Source: Diphasiastrum complanatum (Eukaryota > Streptophyta > Lycopodiopsida > Lycopodiales > Lycopodiaceae). From it: 64,000 bases of DNA. Each line of letters begins with the position of its first letter. Positions within the stretch are counted from its first letter, which is position 1. The stretch covers positions 18,784,208 to 18,848,207 of the forward strand of contig CM055094.1 in the NCBI GenBank assembly GCA_029204225.1, written 5' to 3'. The notes below the pieces were generated by a model. The model did no database searches and was not told the origin of the DNA. It saw only the letters and a list, made by a program, of their open reading frames with translations. The position numbers were made by a program, and so were the translations under genes. Shown piece after piece: positions 1-9,992 of this stretch.

Positions 1-1363
1 AAAATTGAAAATAAAAGAGCTTACAATTCATAATGAACTACAAAAAGAAGTGATACTAAGAAAAACAAAAATTCTTTTTGTGCTAAAAGTCACAAAAGTT
101 AGACAGTTAGGTTTTAGGGCATCTTCACAATACCTTTTTGCTTCAAGACAAAGCTAAAAAATAATTGATGCATTCTTAAAAATAAGGATCTTGTGATCAT
201 TGGATAATGTAGAATAACCGAGGCTCCCTGGCAAGTGGTTGAATAACCTAGGCTCATGTTGGAATTTGAAAGCCACAAAATTAAGTGGGCCATTCTAAAA
301 TTTTGTGATTGTTTTGGTATACTAACCCATCTTTTGCCCTTCATGAAAATTGTTAAAAGTAAAACTATAATACATTCAGATCTGGACAATTTTACAAAGT
401 TTATACAAAAAATCTGTGGCTTTCAATGAAGTTTTACCTTATTTTCAACCTTCTCACTTGAAGGGCAAGTTCTACAAATGGTCTTCAAATGATCTTTTTC
501 TTTCCTGTCTTTGAAAAGGCAGGGCATTGCAACTTAGCCATGCCTAGCTTGCGGTCCCATCCCTGTTATTAGTGGAGTCCGGGATGGCACATGAATAAGT
601 CAGCCAGCGTTGCATTCCCACACACTCCAGAATTTCTCCACGTTTTGATAAGAGATATTCCCAACAGCTTCCAAGCGGCAAGTCTGGAATCTGAACTTCG
701 ATTGAAGAAGGCTTGGGTCTTTTAAAACATGTCATATAGATTTGTTCAATTAAAAATTATTAAATTAAGAGGAACATTTCAAAATTTCAATCTTGTATAG
801 ATATGACTTTTGAAACCCACTTTCTAATGGAAGGGTGATAGTTGAATATCTTTAACTTGGAACATTTAAAAATCTGGACCTTCTATAAAATCTGATTTGT
901 TAAAACTATTTTCTAATGGAAAGGTATTTTTTGAGTATCTTTCAATGGACATTTTGCTTAAAAAATTTGCACCCACAAAAACTTCATGAATTTTCTTGAA
1001 TCTCTTGATTTACTCAACTTGCGATATCCCCTGAAGTCCACCCATAAAGGTCATGGATATTAATGGCATAAAAGCCTTGGGTTTAAAAAACAATGTAAAA
1101 TATCGATTGAATGACATTTTGCTAGGCCCCCTTTCATACCACTTTACCTTGAGGCTTGCAAATGCAGGTTTCAACAATCAGGTCTTTCACTTGATTTGAA
1201 CTTTCAACTTGAAATGCAATCTAAAATAATAGTGATGTCTTTCGACTCTCGAGCTGTCTCAAGCTGAGATAGTGCAAACGTGACTCAAATGATTAACCCA
1301 TGCGTGGTTCAAGTTGAGTTGAGACGGTGCTCTCTAAAGTCTTCATCTTCGTCTGGAATGGTA
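1..1363. other. AT-rich flank without a clear gene
   Basis: The stretch is AT-rich with short runs of stops in all frames. I see no transposon ends, splice-bounded exons or RNA gene. A slightly GC-richer block at about 540-720 holds one short minus-strand ORF, listed separately. The last few hundred bases are probably the upstream region of the glycosyltransferase gene that starts at 1695. Confidence 0.5.
544..735 (-). CDS. Short unrecognised ORF, possible exon or gene relic
   Basis: A 63-codon frame starts with ATG at 735 and ends with TAG at 544. It lies in a block that is less AT-rich than its surroundings and has varied, non-repetitive amino acids (one Trp pair, several Cys and Pro). I do not recognise the product, and no convincing donor or acceptor flanks it. 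It could be one exon of a degraded gene or a chance ORF. The evidence is base composition and the open frame only. Confidence 0.15.
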   Translation of the reverse strand: MTCFKRPKPSSIEVQIPDLPLGSCWEYLLSKRGEILECVGMQRWLTYSCAIPDSTNNRDGTAS

Positions 1364-1499
1364 GTTGCCTTTTATATTCTGACCATCGGCCTCCAGCAAC
1401 AGAAGCTCTGAAGCAGTATACAGGTCTAGTTGTGGAAGTTGCCTTTCATATTCCAAGCCTGACCGTCAGCCTCCAGCAACAAAAGCAGTAGACAGGTCT
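1364..1499. repeat. Imperfect tandem duplication, period 74 bp
   Basis: Two copies (1364-1427 and 1438-1499) both begin GTTGCCTTT, contain GGCCTCCAGCAAC or CAGCCTCCAGCAAC, and end CAGGTCT. They differ by scattered substitutions and a short indel. The duplication lies 200-330 bp upstream of the glycosyltransferase start codon, so it may sit in its promoter or 5' UTR. A small perfect inverted repeat (GCAGGC-AACT-GCCTGC, 1602-1617) lies between it and the gene. Confidence 0.7.
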
Positions 1500-1589
1500 T
1501 GTCCAGTTGGATAGCAGCCATGACTTGCAAAATCAGAATCAAAGTCAAAATCCGAATCAAATAGCTGGGAATAATTCGAAATTCCAGCA

Positions 1590-1599
1590 TACATATATC
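1590..1599 (+). promoter_or_regulatory. Weak TATA-like element upstream of the GT2 gene
   Basis: An ATATAT core lies about 97 bp upstream of the ATG at 1695, a plausible distance for a plant TATA box with a short leader. The match is not strong. A pyrimidine-rich tract ending in TAG at about 1663 could instead be a 3' splice site of a leader intron, in which case the real promoter lies further upstream. Confidence 0.25.
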
Positions 1600-1694
1600 T
1601 TGCAGGCAACTGCCTGCTGATAGTTCCATCTCATTATTGACATTTGTGCTTTGTCTGCCGTAGGAAGCTCTGCATCTGCAGAGGCTGTAAAGAG

Positions 1695-3686
1695 ATGGAA
1701 ATTGATCACTCACATTCTCACGTGAAGAAGCCGCGAGAAGATCGAAGATATATCACAGGAAGAGTTGTAGATGATGGTGAAGAGAGGCAGCCCCTGTACT
1801 TTTCCGATAAGGAAAGTGACATAGCTTACCAGAATGAAAGCCAGAGAAAATTTAGCCTAAAATTTGCTGTGCATCTGCTGACTTGCTGCTTCATCATCGC
1901 TCACCTGATTGCTTCAGTCTATTACCTTCTGTTCAAGTCCATGCTCTATATCAGACACTTCCATCAAGTTCTGTCTGCTCCATGGCTACTACTGGTCTTA
2001 GCCTGTGAAGGTGCTTACCTCTTTGGAAGCATAGTGTCTGCCCTTGACAACTGCCTGCCGCCCCGGCGTCGGCCTCACCTCGGAGATTTCGACACACGAG
2101 ACCGCAGCAATTGCCCGACGGTGGATATTCTGCTACCTTGCTGCAACGAGCCTACGGAAGTTCCCTTAGACAGCATCCTTGCAGCTCTGGCGATAGATTA
2201 TCCCAGTGATTGTTTTAAGGTCTTGGTGCTGGACGATGGCGGAGACGATACTCTCCTTGCTGAATGCGCAGCCCTGCAGGCTGATCACTCAAAAGGACAG
2301 CTATTGTACTTGCGCAGAAAAAAACTGAAAGGTGTGCCGCATAACTTCAAGTGTGGAAATCTCAACTACGGACTGCAGCATTCTCATGCAGAATTCGTCG
2401 TGATGATGGACGCGGACATGATCCTTCATCGCTCTTTCCTCCGAAGGCTGCTCCCCCACATCGTCGATTCCCCACAAGTAGCCTTTGTGCAGATCCCCCA
2501 GTCGTTTTACAATCTACCTCCGGGGGATCCGCTCGACGACGCCTGCCTGCTGGGCTACGATCGAGTGCTACCGCACAGAGACAGCTTAGGATCGGCTGGC
2601 TGCGTAGGTACTGGCGCCATCTTCAGGCGCAAGCATCTCGACGTCATCAATGGATTTCAACCGCAGTCGATCACAGAAGACACCATGACAGGCTATGCTC
2701 TCTTCAACCAGGGATTCAAGTCGGTTTTTCTGAGCGAGAAGCTGCAGATTGGACTGGCGCCATGGACGTTCGACGGATACATCAAGCAGCGCTTGCGATG
2801 GGGACAGGGAGCGATGCAGCAGCTCGTCTGTTCCTGGCGGATCATGCTATGGCGTGGCAGCCGTCTCAACCTCGTGGAGAAATCGATTTATTTCTGGCAC
2901 ACCGGCTTCTACTTTCTATCTATAGCCAACGCTGTTCTAATGGCTACATTGCTTGCATCGCTCGCTTTCCACCTTCGCCTAACAGTAGGAGGCCACAACG
3001 AGAATTTACATTTGATCGCGTACCTCGCCGTGGTTCTCGTGCTGGGGAGAATCTCATGGTTGTGCCTCTGGTGGGACGTCCCTCAGGCGATCCAGAGCAA
3101 GAATCGCGAGGAATCTCGCTTCTGGTGGATGACTCCGTTCTTCTTTTCCATGTGCATGAAAGCTATCTTCGCCTATTCTTCCACTTTCGAGTTCATCCCC
3201 ACCAGCAACATCGATCGAAATGCAGCTGCAGCAGCTTGGAATCCTGATCGACTCTCTATCTCCAAGCTGATCTCATTCTACAAGCCCGTAGCTGTCCATC
3301 TCACCTTCGCTATCGCTGTGGCAATCACAGTAGCAGGCAGAAGCTTTTATGCATGGACATCAAATAGCGACTGCAACGAAACTTTTCTTGTAGTCGGCCT
3401 CTCTGTGTTTCTTGTCATCACTGCAGCTCACATGCTAGTTCCCGTCATCTACCTCATTACCCATCCCAACTTCAAGCAATCTCAGCGGAAGTCTCTTCTA
3501 CGCTATGATGCTTATGGCGTTCCTGGCTTCTTTCCGCACCAGGATGGGATTCCTAAATGGACATGTTCTGTGATCTTTTACGAACTATTGTCTGTGACCA
3601 ATTTGGTGTTTTGGACTGCTGTGCTGGTCTATGTGCTTCAGTCGATCAGATCGGGCCCAGACACCAACACAACTCAGTGGTGCTGA
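1695..3686 (+). CDS. Membrane family-2 glycosyltransferase (cellulose-synthase-like, BcsA/fungal-type)
   Basis: The 663-residue protein probably makes a beta-linked polysaccharide from a UDP-sugar while pushing the chain through the membrane. The ATG at 1695 is the first in a frame that is open further upstream. Residues about 50-110 hold two membrane helices. The GT2 domain follows with all processive-synthase motifs: DD at 180-181, DAD at 239-241, TED at 327-329 and QRLRW at 365-369. About six more membrane helices follow to the C-terminus. Only about 58 residues separate the first Asp pair from DAD, and about 86 separate DAD from TED, so the large plant-specific inserts of CesA are absent. 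There is also no N-terminal RING zinc finger and no PilZ domain. The layout is closer to bacterial or fungal beta-glycan synthases than to plant CesA. The frame is intronless and GC-richer than its flanks. The exact product and any horizontal origin are inference. Confidence 0.88.
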   Translation: MEIDHSHSHVKKPREDRRYITGRVVDDGEERQPLYFSDKESDIAYQNESQRKFSLKFAVHLLTCCFIIAHLIASVYYLLFKSMLYIRHFHQVLSAPWLLLVLACEGAYLFGSIVSALDNCLPPRRRPHLGDFDTRDRSNCPTVDILLPCCNEPTEVPLDSILAALAIDYPSDCFKVLVLDDGGDDTLLAECAALQADHSKGQLLYLRRKKLKGVPHNFKCGNLNYGLQHSHAEFVVMMDADMILHRSFLRRLLPHIVDSPQVAFVQIPQSFYNLPPGDPLDDACLLGYDRVLPHRDSLGSAGCVGTGAIFRRKHLDVINGFQPQSITEDTMTGYALFNQGFKSVFLSEKLQIGLAPWTFDGYIKQRLRWGQGAMQQLVCSWRIMLWRGSRLNLVEKSIYFWHTGFYFLSIANAVLMATLLASLAFHLRLTVGGHNENLHLIAYLAVVLVLGRISWLCLWWDVPQAIQSKNREESRFWWMTPFFFSMCMKAIFAYSSTFEFIPTSNIDRNAAAAAWNPDRLSISKLISFYKPVAVHLTFAIAVAITVAGRSFYAWTSNSDCNETFLVVGLSVFLVITAAHMLVPVIYLITHPNFKQSQRKSLLRYDAYGVPGFFPHQDGIPKWTCSVIFYELLSVTNLVFWTAVLVYVLQSIRSGPDTNTTQWC

Positions 3687-4641
<955 letters not shown>

Positions 4642-4659
4642 ACAACAACAAATAACTGC

Positions 4660-4960
4660 CTTTTGCCACTGAAACTTGCCATTTCGGTAAAATATTGTGG
4701 GGCTCTTGCCACGTCAAAAGCTCCGGCGACACTACAAAGCTAGAAATTTGGGCTCGTCGTCTCGCATTTTGCAAAAATAAGTCGGCGTAGCTAAACCACG
4801 CGTGGCTCTGCCACGCCCTCATTTCCGGCAGATTCCTTGCCAGCCGCTCCCTCCGCAGAGGTCAGAATTTAAAAAAAAAAAAGTAGGCGTGGCAATGCTA
4901 CGTGTGGCAATGCCACGCTCGCATTTTGTTTTGCCACGCATTGCAAATTTTTTAAGTATT
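4660..4960. repeat. Patch of short palindromes built on GCGTGGC/GCCACGC
   Basis: The patch is GC-richer than its surroundings and full of one word on both strands. Examples are the perfect palindrome CCACGCGTGG (4796-4805) and the inverted pair GCGTGGCA/TGCCACGC (4887-4894 and 4911-4918), with further TTGCCAC and GCCACGC copies. CACTACAAAG at 4730 resembles a CACTA transposon end, but no partner was found. It follows the (CT)n array directly. No coding function is seen. Confidence 0.6.
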
Positions 4961-5682
4961 GCCATTTTTTTAAAAAATGAATGAATTTTAGCTATGTTAG
5001 TCATATGTATGAATTTGAACTACCTAACTATGTTAAATTCAAAATTCAAGTGAATTATTAAATGAACAATATGAAATGATAATGCCAAAATTAAGTGATT
5101 TCGAGTGACATCAAATTTGAGATATATTGTGTGATAGGGGGATTAAATTCAAACAATCCAAATGTACTAAACACGATATTGGTCAATTTTGATGAGTTAT
5201 TTTTAAAGCTCGTAAACTTGGCATTAATTGAATTATGAGCAGCCATACTCTAAGTTGATCAATCAATTAAAAATGCAATCTCAATCTAATCATAAATTCT
5301 CATTAGATCCTATGTTGAAGGAGTTTAATCCTCCATCTTGTCCTCAACATATGCATTTTCAAATATGTGCCTTGAACGTGGCTTAATTTGAAAAACATAC
5401 CACCAATCGTTGTTTAATCGGTCCGATTGAAAAAATACCTACACATTCAACAAATTATATGCGTGTTAAACAATAAAATATTCTAACGTCCACCGAAGAT
5501 ATATGACAAAGTGTTATAGATGTGTGATACATTATTAATGATCAACAAACTAAGAAAATTATAAGTTGTAAAGCAATGAAATTATACCTGCTCGCAATGA
5601 CGAGGTGATACCAATGTGTCTGAAAAATCCATGCTTAATGTCTTGGTTGAATCAATAGCAAAAAATCCACTAACATCTTTCT
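4961..5682. other. AT-rich intergenic sequence
   Basis: No ORF, repeat or element end can be supported. The right end runs into the C-terminal side of the CACTA coding relic, so part of this stretch may belong to that element. Confidence 0.5.
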
Positions 5683-6642
5683 TCACAGTTGCATTTGATC
5701 CTCTGTATTCACATCAAACAAAAAATATGAACCATTTTCACCAAAATGCACTTCGTATATTTCTTGAATTGTGCCTACATACTCAAGCTCTCCAGAAATG
5801 GGATTCTGGTTTCGTGCACTACTTCGACTTTCTTGGTGAAAAGATGCCATAACACCACAATCATATGTGCGTCGTTTCACATTGATTCGTTCAACACGAT
5901 GATGGCGACCATATGCCCACATAGCGCTATACGTTCGATACTATCATGCAACATTTATCACAAATCGTACAATAAGCAATCATGCTAAAAGTCTTATAAT
6001 AATTTTACTAGCCAACTTGCTCTTGGAATACTATGGGTATTATTTCCATCTGCAACCAACTTTGGCCAATACTCTTTTTTTGTTTTTGATAGTTGTAAGT
6101 CCTCTCAAGCATGCATACTATCTTTATCACCTGCCATGTGTTTCCATATTGATTCGGCCACATTTTTCAATATGTGCATAGGATCAAGCAAATGATTGAT
6201 CAATAGATTATTCCAATATGGTAAACAATGAAAAATAGATAGTCTTTTCATACCATTTATTGGCTTAGTCTCGGATTCAATCCAAAGTTTGTGCCAATCC
6301 GCCACTGACATTTTTGTTGGAGGATTTCTTGTCTCTTGTCTTCTCCCAAATCCTCTTTTTGTGTATCCTGAATGGATGATCTTCAGGCAAATATTCGTGA
6401 TGATTCTCATATACAACTCTTTTCAAATGGCATGAGTGTCAACTATCAAGATTTGGTCCACAAATGAGACACACATGATATCCAGATGTTGTAAAGCCTA
6501 ATAAATTCAAATGAATTTTTAGTTTTGAGTTCATTTGGTGAATGTATTGTGTGCTCTTGCTTTGAGATTGGCAGTCTAGCATTCTTGATCTAATCAAGCA
6601 TTTGTTTGGTGCAATCACACATCCTTTAGATAGATCAATCAC
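5683..6642 (-). pseudogene. CACTA (En/Spm) transposase relic, TNP2 and DUF4216-like
   Basis: Three minus-strand open pieces lie in the order expected for a CACTA TNP2 gene. 6642-6439 ends in a Cys-x2-Cys segment (HVCLICG) like the TNP2 zinc motif. 6416-6105 has LPYWNNL, then DPMHILKNVAESIWK, matching the conserved LPYW...D.MHIEKNV block. 5922-5683 has RRTYDCGV, then a GxxxYxLF-type segment resembling DUF4216. The pieces are out of frame or separated by stops, so the gene is dead. Minus-strand transcription fits a 5' element end to the right, and a CACTA-type 5' terminus is present at 15899. Confidence 0.75.
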
Positions 6643-6670
6643 ATGCTTTGTGGATCCTCCACACGTGTGA

Positions 6671-7240
6671 AATTGGCACCTAGCTACACTCGAGATAGTT
6701 CAAATTTTATTGCTATCACTCGAGATAACTTGAATTTGATACCTACATGCGAGAAGGCTCAATTTTGATCCTTATCACTCAACATGGCTCATTGAATAAT
6801 CAAATCAACAAGTATTGAGTTTAGTGCACTCAAATTGAATGATGAATAAGAATAGGAATATGATGCATAGAATTGATGGAATTGGCACCTACACTTGCGA
6901 TAGCTCAAATTTTATTTCTATCACTCGAGATAACTTGAATTTGATACCTACATGCGAGAAGGCTCAATTTTGATCCTTATCACTCGACATGGCTCATTGA
7001 ATGATCAAATAAACAAGTATTGAGTTTAGCGCACTCAAATTGAATGATGAATAAGATTAGGAATATGATGCATAGAATTGATGGAATTGGCACATACACT
7101 CGTGATAGCTCAAATTTTATTTCTATCACTCGAGATAACTTGAATTTGATACCGACATGCGAGAAGACTCAATTTCGATCCTCATCATTCGACATGGCTC
7201 ATTGAATGATCAAATCAACAAGTATTGAGTTTAGTGCACT
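6671..7240. repeat. Tandem array, unit ~205-209 bp with inner ~35-bp subrepeats
   Basis: Units start at 6671, 6880 and 7085, each with AATTGGCAC. Within a unit a shorter word recurs, roughly TATCACTCGAGATAGCTCAAATTTGATAC, giving a two-level repeat. The third unit fades after about 7240, and more decayed copies of the inner word continue to about 7620. The array lies between the TNP2 relic and the CACTA 5' subterminal repeats, so it is probably part of that element. Confidence 0.85.
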
Positions 7241-7902
7241 CAAATTACTGATTTTCATCCCTTATTGACGGAATTGATTTATGTCACACAAGATAGCTTC
7301 AATTTGATGTTTTTCAATTGAGATAGGCTATAATTCAAATTTGGCCCCTTGAGATTGCTCTTTGCGTGACCAAATTAGAAGAATTTTGAGTTTAGGATAG
7401 TTAGATAGCTCACATTTCATGCCTATGACTAAAGCTAGTTGAAATTTAATGCCTAACATGCAATTTTGGTCATTATTGTTTGACATTGCTAAAATAAAAT
7501 CAATTTCAAATATAGTACATTCCAAATTTTTTGATTAGTTGACTCTTATCACATGAGATAGCTCAAATTTGAAGTGTATCACTCGAGGTAGCTCAATTTT
7601 GGACCTTATCACTCGAAATTGAAGGTCAAAAACATCTTGTATGAAAATTACACAAGGCTCTATATGGACTAAAATAGCCCCCAATTGCAAAAGCCTGATT
7701 CTATAAGATTAATCTCTTCTTCATCCGATATAGGTTCATTTCCAAATTTCCAGCTCAACAAATTCGAATGTTACGCGGGGGAGAGATAGTAGAGGGAGTA
7801 CTGAGGGGATTCACATCTGCGAGAGTCTGAGTGAGAGGAGTCTCGTGAATGGAAGATAAAATGAGAGAGGTATGAACCATTTCTATTCATTCATCCATTC
7901 AT
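7241..7902. other. Decayed continuation of the tandem array, then unique sequence
   Basis: Up to about 7620 the text still holds diverged ATCACTCGAG-type words but no clear period. From 7620 to 7902 nothing recognisable is seen apart from AT-rich sequence. Confidence 0.45.
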
Positions 7903-8410
7903 ATTCCTAAACTCTAAACTCTAAACACTAAACCCTAAATCCTACATCTTACATCCTAAACCCTAAATGCTACATCATATACCCCATATCCTATACTTTC
8001 GATCTTAAAATCCATACTCTAAATCCTTCAACCTAAGCCCTACATCCTTTACCCTAAAAGCTAAATCTTGTAACTTGAATCCTAAAGCATGTATCTAAAA
8101 TACATCCCAAACGTACAACCTTGACTCCATTCTACATTTCTCATTCTATTCAATTCTATGCATCCCATTCCTATTCTTATTCATCATTCATTTTCATATT
8201 TCTTCAACATTATATCATTCATTCTTATTCTACTTGTATCCATATGCCTAGCTCATTCATATTTTCAAAATAATTCATCCCTTTTTTATTATTGTTCCTA
8301 TTCCTATTCCTACTCATTCATCCATTCATGTTTTTAAGCCCTAATCCCTAGACTCTAAACCCCAAACTCTGAACATCATACACCAAATTCTATACCCCAG
8401 ATTCCCCAAA
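7903..8410. repeat. Degenerate plant telomere-like repeats
   Basis: 7903-8100 is a run of variants of the Arabidopsis-type telomere unit CCCTAAA: CCTAAACTCTAAACTCTAAA, ACTAAACCCTAAA and CCTAAACCCTAAA, with many CCTACAT and CCTATAC derivatives. A second smaller patch is at about 8338-8400. The repeats are too diverged to be a functional telomere. They are interstitial and lie between the tandem array and the CACTA subterminal repeats. Confidence 0.65.
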
Positions 8411-9332
8411 ATAAATGACAATTTTCTAGGCCGGCATTTATGCCAATTTTTTTGCATAAAATGATGATTTAAGTCTACATATCACATATATCTTTTGTAT
8501 TCATCTAGGTGAAAATTTAGCTAATGTTATACATGGGATATTACAACTATCAATGTGTTCATGTTTTTGGCATAAATGACGACTTTTGAAAAGCTGTCAT
8601 ATAAACAATTTTGTTTTTACAATTTTCTAGGCCATCATTTACACCAATGTTTGCATGAAATGATGATTTAAGTTTAGATATCACATATATCTATCATATT
8701 ATGCAATAATCCATTCATTTATGTGTATATTTAGCTCCTTAATGTTATACAGTATCACATATTATTCTTATCCACGTGTTCAATACCGTTGAATTCAATA
8801 TTAATACATTGGAATACATATCATCGACATGTATCGAAAAGTATATGACACACTTATATCAACTTAAGAGTGTTATTGTTATATTCATCTAACTAGTTCT
8901 ATTTGCCCACTTATCTACACATTTGATGTCATTATAAAAGGGAAAAAATGTCATAAATGATGACTTTGAAAAATTGTCATATACACCAGAAGACGACAAT
9001 TTCCTAGGTTGTCATTTATGAAAGTTATGCAAAAAATGATTGTTTAGCCTAAATCTCGATAGATTGGTACCCACTAACATGCATTGACTAGTTTTTTGAT
9101 GCACACATATGTATGCAAATAAGGGTATATAACATATAGATCACTATATGTACTTTTATCCTCCAACCTATTCATAATCCTTGCTATAAAATTTGAATAA
9201 ATTCATTATCGACATAAAGGACAATTTTTGAAAGTCGTCATATAAACTAGAAGAAAATGATGGCTTTTTGCTGCCCATCATTTTCACCAACATATATGAC
9301 TATTTTTTATAGTCATCATTCATGTTATTATA
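8411..9332 (-). repeat. CACTA subterminal repeats, left part
   Basis: Several units carry paired words of the type GGCATAAATGACG...GTCATATAAAC and TCTAGGCCATCATTTATGCC. They are the reverse complement of the five-unit array at 18351-20072. Units are recognisable around 8411-8610, 8620-8980 and 8985-9300. The copia element A then interrupts the tract and the same vocabulary resumes at 15774. Short inverted AAATGACGGC-type words near an element end are typical of CACTA transposons. Confidence 0.65.
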
Positions 9333-9337
9333 CATAG

Positions 9338-9992
9338 TGTGAAAAATATAGATCCTAAGTGGATCTAAACTCCAAGATCATTGGCTTGAATGCTTGCACT
9401 CCAAACTACATAAGCTAGGAATTGGCAACACATTCTATGCTACCTAGAATGCAAAGAACTTGATCAAAAAGCATTTATCACAAATGGAAACTTCCATAAA
9501 CATCAAGTGCGGCCCAAAATAGCATTATACAGTCCATAATACATCAGCCTATCACTTTTGGAAAGCACCTAAGATCATACACAATAGCTTGAAGACAATA
9601 CACACAACAATGCTCTCAATGGAGGAAGAAACAATGACAATGATCTATTGATCTCAATGAAGCATACAAAAGGTTTCTCCAACCTGTTCTCCACGACTTC
9701 CCTACTATTTATGGATGAGGAAGATGACTCTCTCTCCTCTCTCTAGAAGGTACTTGACCCTAGATATTCCCTATATAGGAAAAATAGCTAAAAATGGCTT
9801 ATATGACCAAAATACATCAAAATGGTCTCATTTTGAAGGGTATGAAGTTTGACACTTCATCATACTGAAAAAATACAGTAAATAAAAACATTGTGGCCTG
9901 GTTCACACGTGTGAAACTCCAGAACCAAAACTATTTACAATTTTAGCCAATTTAGGCCTCAAACTAGCTAGGAAATGTTGACAATTTTCACA
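9338..9992 (-). repeat. 3' LTR of copia element A
   Basis: TG...CA-bounded 655-bp repeat, indistinguishable from 15114-15768 on visual comparison. It contains the 14-bp palindrome TTCACACGTGTGAA (9902-9915) with a G-box core CACGTG. The polyprotein stop codon (9988-9990) lies inside the first bases of this LTR. Confidence 0.95.

Noticed and set aside
1644-1694. 17 extra N-terminal codons of the glycosyltransferase (Cys-rich CRRKLCICRGC)
   Set aside because: They precede the first in-frame ATG and start from TTG. They could be an upstream exon end, but nothing proves it, so the ATG at 1695 was used.
2351-3247. 298-codon frame overlapping the glycosyltransferase
   Set aside because: It is in a shifted frame inside a fully supported gene and is Arg/Ser/Pro-rich with no motif, a by-product of the GC-rich coding sequence.
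4730-4739. CACTACAAAG as the left terminus of the CACTA element ending at 15899
   Set aside because: Only seven bases match the right end (ACTACAAGAAAA) and the subterminal words differ (GCCACGC versus AAATGACGGC).
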